Source: Anaerobacillus isosaccharinicus
Lineage (GTDB): Bacteria; Bacillota; Bacilli; Bacillales; Anaerobacillaceae
DNA length: 64,000 nt
Assembly (NCBI RefSeq): GCF_001866075.3
Contig: NZ_CP063356.1
Span: forward strand, 2,346,164-2,410,163
Direction: 5' to 3'
Position numbers and translations under genes: made by a program. This document shows positions 60,336 to 64,000 of the stretch, one piece after another; position 1 is the stretch's first letter; each line of letters opens with the position of its first letter. Below the pieces are notes generated by a model. The model was given only the letters and a program-made list of their open reading frames with translations. It was not told the DNA's origin and searched no databases.

Positions 60336-61838
60336 TTATAAGGACAAAAGAGATTGAATAATTGGGTTCGCAGCCACAAAGTTATTCTTTTTTGCTTCCT
60401 TTATCCACGCATCGGCATGTTGGCACATGCCGATGATATATGTACGAATATTCCAATGCCGAGAACTTCGTCCTCTTGAATCTTCTAAACGATAATCCAC
60501 TTTTTGACGTTTGATACAACGCTCGACTCCAGTTCGTAAAGAATAGCGTTTTCGCCATTCCTTACTACCTCGCTTGACGCGAGGAAAAAGACGAGGATTA
60601 TCCTTCGTCGCTGTATAAAATGTTCGACCATATTTTGAATCGGAACATGGATTTGGACATTCCCACTTCCCACAAACGGCTGGACAACGCCATTTGCGGC
60701 GGTAGGTTTTCTGATTTAGTCCCCAATGGATCATCTCTCGACCGATTGGGCAAATTGGAACCCCTTTAAGGTTTATATCCATTTGTTTGTGCTGAAATTG
60801 TTTAGAACGTCTTGGATTAAGGTCAATGATGGCTGAAACATCATAGTGTTCTAACATTTCATAGATAGGGGTTGCATCTAAGGCTGAATCTAAAATGACT
60901 TCACCAATTTTCCAATCAGAATACCATTGTTGGAGTTCGCTAAATGCGCTTATAAACAAAACAGAATCGTGTTTACTGGCTCGGTAGAGCCTTGGATAAA
61001 TAGGTAAGTCATAAGGACTATCAGAAGCAGATACCATGAAAAGACTTCTACCATAATAGTACTTTTCTCTAGAACTATCCCAACCATAATCAGCATCAGG
61101 GTCTGAGAATTGACGCTTACATTGGCACTTCCAGTTCCCTTGTTTACGACATTCACAAAGAAACTTACCGTAAGGTTTACCACCGGTCAGAACTGGAGAA
61201 CCATCACCTAGAATGCTTAGAGATTTTGTGTTTCCTAATAATCCTGCTTCTGCTGATTTATTGACAAACAAAGACTGAAAGATTATTTGAAGCTGATCAT
61301 GAGCCTTCGGTATATAGTTTTGATGTTTATTTTTCAAAGTGCGTTTAACTAGCTTTTCTACAATCTTTGGGTTTTTAGGATCTAGTTTCTGATTCTTTTT
61401 TCCTTTCTTTCGAGGTTTTGCTAACTTTCTTTTATTTCTTTTTGATAAATGTGGAGTTGAAGCAAGCCATAGACGATTGAAAAAGTCGTAAAACGTTCCG
61501 ACTCCAGGAACGTTGCTTGGAGAAAATCCACTAAGGACAGCATAAATCGGTGTTGTTTTTAAATGGTAAACCCATTGATCAACACTCGTTACATTGTGAT
61601 AATGCATTAGCATTAAACTTCTCAACATATCACAAGGATTACGCGGTTTTCTTCCTCTTGGATTAGAGGAATAACGGTGTCTAAGCAACATGGCGGCATC
61701 GGTTAGGTCAATCAAGGAACACCAAATTATTGGTCTAGAGTAAAAGGTTTTTAAAAATGTTTTATCCTTATAGAGTTCTTCTAATTGCTCAACAACAAAA
61801 GACAGATAGGATTCATGAGAACGGACGTTTTTTAGCAT
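60336..61838 (-). CDS. DDE-type transposase of an insertion sequence (copy 2)
   Basis: This transposase has 500 residues and is homologous along its length to the one at 27878-29377, but clearly diverged (VPGVGTFYDFFNRLW, DYGWDSSREKYYYG, YDLPIYPRLYRASKHDSV, PICPIGREM, TGVERCIKRQKVDYRLE). It is therefore a different element of the same family, not a recent duplicate. The Cys pairs (CECRKQGNWKCQC, WRCPAVCGKWECPNPC) suggest zinc binding. The frame is intact. It sits between tctC and tctB in the opposite orientation. Ends were not resolved. Confidence 0.88.
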   Translation of the reverse strand: MLKNVRSHESYLSFVVEQLEELYKDKTFLKTFYSRPIIWCSLIDLTDAAMLLRHRYSSNPRGRKPRNPCDMLRSLMLMHYHNVTSVDQWVYHLKTTPIYAVLSGFSPSNVPGVGTFYDFFNRLWLASTPHLSKRNKRKLAKPRKKGKKNQKLDPKNPKIVEKLVKRTLKNKHQNYIPKAHDQLQIIFQSLFVNKSAEAGLLGNTKSLSILGDGSPVLTGGKPYGKFLCECRKQGNWKCQCKRQFSDPDADYGWDSSREKYYYGRSLFMVSASDSPYDLPIYPRLYRASKHDSVLFISAFSELQQWYSDWKIGEVILDSALDATPIYEMLEHYDVSAIIDLNPRRSKQFQHKQMDINLKGVPICPIGREMIHWGLNQKTYRRKWRCPAVCGKWECPNPCSDSKYGRTFYTATKDNPRLFPRVKRGSKEWRKRYSLRTGVERCIKRQKVDYRLEDSRGRSSRHWNIRTYIIGMCQHADAWIKEAKKNNFVAANPIIQSLLSL

Positions 61839-62028
61839 AAAAATTCCCCCAATACGAGTTTTTTAATGTCTTCAACTCGATTGTTGGGGCGATCTGAATT
61901 TGTCAAGAGGAAAATTTGTTCGTACCCTTTAATTAGGGGTGAAACAATAAAAAGCCCAAGTCGAAAGACTAGAGCTGAAGCGGAAATTTAATTTCCGAGA
62001 GACTATTCTATAAGATAGGGGTGGGAAA

Positions 62029-62481
62029 ATGAGGCGTTTACATCAAGATGTTTTTATTGGAGTCGGAATTTTAATTTTTTCAATTATTTTTTATCTTAAA
62101 ACCGGTACTATGCCGAGCGGGGCAGCTACATTTCCAAAAGTTATATTAACGACTTTCGGATTGTTTGGTATAGGTATCGCACTTTTTGGACTGAAGAAAA
62201 GTAAATACAAAAACGAAGGTGTTATTGACGAAGATGAGCTTGATATTCCAACTATCAAATTACCAATGTTTTCATTATCTATAGTTATTGGCTATGTTAT
62301 TTTAATGACATTATTAGGATTTTTTGTATCAACATCAATTTTTGTTATTGGTTTTATGATTTTTTATAAAATAAAAAGCATTATAGCCATTTCTCTAACT
62401 GTAGTGTCTTTAAATCTGTTTATCTATTTATTATTTGTCTATCAACTAAATGTAAGACTACCACAAGGGATTTTATTCTAG
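62029..62481 (+). CDS. tctB: Tripartite tricarboxylate transporter small membrane subunit
   Basis: This protein has 150 residues and four predicted helices, beginning RRLHQDVFIGVGILIFSIIF, a typical TctB N-terminus, with GAATFPKVILTTFGLFGIG. AGGGGTGGG precedes ATG 62029. tctA starts 20 bases after its stop. It works with TctA and the distant TctC, now separated by the insertion sequence. Confidence 0.88.
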   Translation: MRRLHQDVFIGVGILIFSIIFYLKTGTMPSGAATFPKVILTTFGLFGIGIALFGLKKSKYKNEGVIDEDELDIPTIKLPMFSLSIVIGYVILMTLLGFFVSTSIFVIGFMIFYKIKSIIAISLTVVSLNLFIYLLFVYQLNVRLPQGILF

Positions 62482-62501
62482 ATTAGAGAGGAGGAGAAAC
62501 T

Positions 62502-64000
62502 TTGGATGGCCAACTTTTTTTACAAGTTTTAGATCAGTTATTTACAGTAGAAACCTTAGTAGCGATTTTCCTTGGTACACTGGGAGGTACTATGATAGGT
62601 GCTCTACCTGGACTTAGTGCTACGATGGCCGTTGCTCTATTAATACCAGTTACGTTTGGTATGCATCCTGTTACGGGTCTATCCATGTTAACAGCAATTT
62701 ATACTTCAGCTATTTATGGAGGCTCTATTTCTGCAATCCTACTACATACCCCTGGTACTCCAGCTTCTGCTGCTACCGCCATGGACGGGTATGCAATGAC
62801 GAAACAAGGAAAAGGATTAAAAGCGTTAGGGATTTCAACTATCGCTTCAATGATTGGAGGGTTTATTAGCGCTTGTTTATTACTTTTTCTAGCACCTCCA
62901 TTATCACTGATATCACTTAAATTCAATGCTCCAGAATATTTTCTAATAGCTATTTTCGGTTTAACAATTATCGGTAGTTTATCTTCTGGAAAAATGTTAA
63001 AAGGCTTAGCTTCAGGTGTATTTGGCCTTGCAATTGCATTAATTGGTACAGATATTTTAACCGCATATCCGCGTTACACATTCGGAATTACCTCTTTAGA
63101 ATCCGGAATATCCTTAGTACCAGCATTAATAGGGATGTTCTCTTTATCACAAGTACTCATACAAGTAGAAGACATGCATAGTGCTAAAAAGAAAGTCAAA
63201 TTAACTGAGGAACTTAAGGGCAAGGTCTTGCCTTCCTGGAAAGAATTTAAAAGTATAACACCAACAATATTTAAGTCGAGTTTCATAGGAACATTTGTAG
63301 GAATTCTTCCAGGTGCTGGTGGGGATATTGGATCATGGGTAAGTTATAACGAAGCAAAAAGATCTTCAAAAAATCCTGAAAATTTTGGGAAAGGCTCAAT
63401 CCAAGGGATAGCCGCTTCAGAGAGTGCCAATAACGCAGTAACCGGAGGTGCTCTAATTCCCCTTTTAACTTTGGGAATTCCCGGAAGTGCAGCCACAGCG
63501 ATTTTATTAGGAGGGCTTTATATTCAGGGCTTAGTTCCTGGCCGGGAGCTTTTTACAACGTATGCGAATATAACGTATGCAGTTATCATTGGATTTATAT
63601 TGGCCAACATCCTAATGGGGTGTATTGGTTTATTCTCTGCAAAGTATATTGTAAAAGTTACTCAAGTTCCTATTGGGATAGTCGCTCCAATAATTGTTGT
63701 CCTGTCGGTAGTAGGTTCTTATGCCATCAATAACAATATATTTGATGTGTATGTAATGGTTGCATTTGGTATTATTGGATACTTCATGAGAAAAACTGGT
63801 TTCAATGCGGCTCCTGTGGTATTAGCAATAATTTTAGGACCGATGGCTGAAAACGGATTTAGACAATCCTTAATCATGTCAAAAGGAGATATGTTTGGCT
63901 ACTATTTTGGTCGACCAATAAGTTTAGTTATTATCCTACTAATAATTGTTTCTATTCTATCTCCTTTTATTATCCAAATGATAAAAAAGAGAAGAGCGAT
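62502..64000 (+). CDS. tctA: Tripartite tricarboxylate transporter large membrane subunit (3'-truncated by the window)
   Basis: From TTG 62502, after AGAGGAGGAG, the frame is open to the window end (about 499 codons, nearly the full family length). Family motifs: GTLGGTMIGALPGLSATMAV near the start, YGGSISAILLHTPGTPASAATAMDG, GILPGAGGDIGSWVSY and ESANNAVTGGALIPLLTLGIPGSA in sequence. About 10-12 helices. This is the ion-coupled channel subunit. The C-terminus lies beyond the window. Confidence 0.92.
   Translation, partial: MDGQLFLQVLDQLFTVETLVAIFLGTLGGTMIGALPGLSATMAVALLIPVTFGMHPVTGLSMLTAIYTSAIYGGSISAILLHTPGTPASAATAMDGYAMTKQGKGLKALGISTIASMIGGFISACLLLFLAPPLSLISLKFNAPEYFLIAIFGLTIIGSLSSGKMLKGLASGVFGLAIALIGTDILTAYPRYTFGITSLESGISLVPALIGMFSLSQVLIQVEDMHSAKKKVKLTEELKGKVLPSWKEFKSITPTIFKSSFIGTFVGILPGAGGDIGSWVSYNEAKRSSKNPENFGKGSIQGIAASESANNAVTGGALIPLLTLGIPGSAATAILLGGLYIQGLVPGRELFTTYANITYAVIIGFILANILMGCIGLFSAKYIVKVTQVPIGIVAPIIVVLSVVGSYAINNNIFDVYVMVAFGIIGYFMRKTGFNAAPVVLAIILGPMAENGFRQSLIMSKGDMFGYYFGRPISLVIILLIIVSILSPFIIQMIKKRRA

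Overview
The window is AT-rich chromosomal DNA, most likely from a Bacillaceae member. The evidence is strong AGGAGG-type ribosome sites, frequent GTG/TTG starts, MsmX-dependent-type sugar ABC operons, YesM/YesN, NatAB, AhpCF with a PerR-like box, cre-like sites, and a DUF1659/DUF2922/YvrJ trio. No rRNA, tRNA or CRISPR array was seen.

Region by region. (1) 2-8959 (+): a sugar-acid operon with an Ldh_2-type dehydrogenase, a TRAP transporter (P, Q, M), a zinc dehydrogenase, KDPG aldolase, mannonate dehydratase, an SDR mannonate oxidoreductase, and a hexulose-phosphate synthase/isomerase pair. (2) 9728-22135 (+): a glucoside system with MalFG-type permeases, a solute-binding lipoprotein, a YesM/YesN two-component pair, a ThuA protein, two Gfo/Idh/MocA dehydrogenases, a TIM-barrel isomerase and a GH65 phosphorylase. 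A cre-like site lies in front. (3) 22190-23420: decayed DNA holding a frameshifted PemK/MazF-type toxin-antitoxin module and repeats. (4) 23476-30309: a divergent Crp/Fnr regulator, a methyltransferase, a three-gene NitT/TauT-type ABC transporter and two cupins, interrupted by an insertion sequence. The shared promoter region holds a perfect Crp/Fnr-type dyad and a Fur box matching at 17 of 19 positions. (5) An IS110-family element, then a phosphonate-type phn transporter (-), a HAD phosphatase and an MFS transporter.

(6) 38573-47585: a heptad-repeat coiled-coil protein, the YvrJ/DUF2922/DUF1659 trio, a NatAB exporter, an ArsR-like regulator with an MFS transporter, a MITE-like element, a sigma-70-like factor and a divergent winged-helix-like gene. 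Three promoters here share one architecture, YCCCACCC-like box, 14 bases, TTGTATTTATA. One precedes the trio, one precedes a decayed copy of it, and one precedes the gene divergent from the sigma factor. Beside the last lie four 15-bp dyads spaced exactly 22 bp apart. This looks like a self-contained alternative-sigma regulon and is the most unusual part of the window. (7) 47755-52461: a chemoreceptor and AhpF/AhpC.

(8) 53687-64000 (+): glycerate kinase, two fumarylacetoacetate-hydrolase-family proteins, a D-2-hydroxyacid dehydrogenase, an atypical SDR and a TctC/TctB/TctA transporter with a second related insertion sequence between tctC and tctB. tctA runs off the window. A possible reading is import of a sugar acid and hydrolytic cleavage of a diketo intermediate to pyruvate plus glycerate, with glycerate then phosphorylated. 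A noncoding repeat of about 255-285 bp occurs twice (23167 and 52646) and partially at 30319. Its 3' hairpin shows paired base changes between copies.
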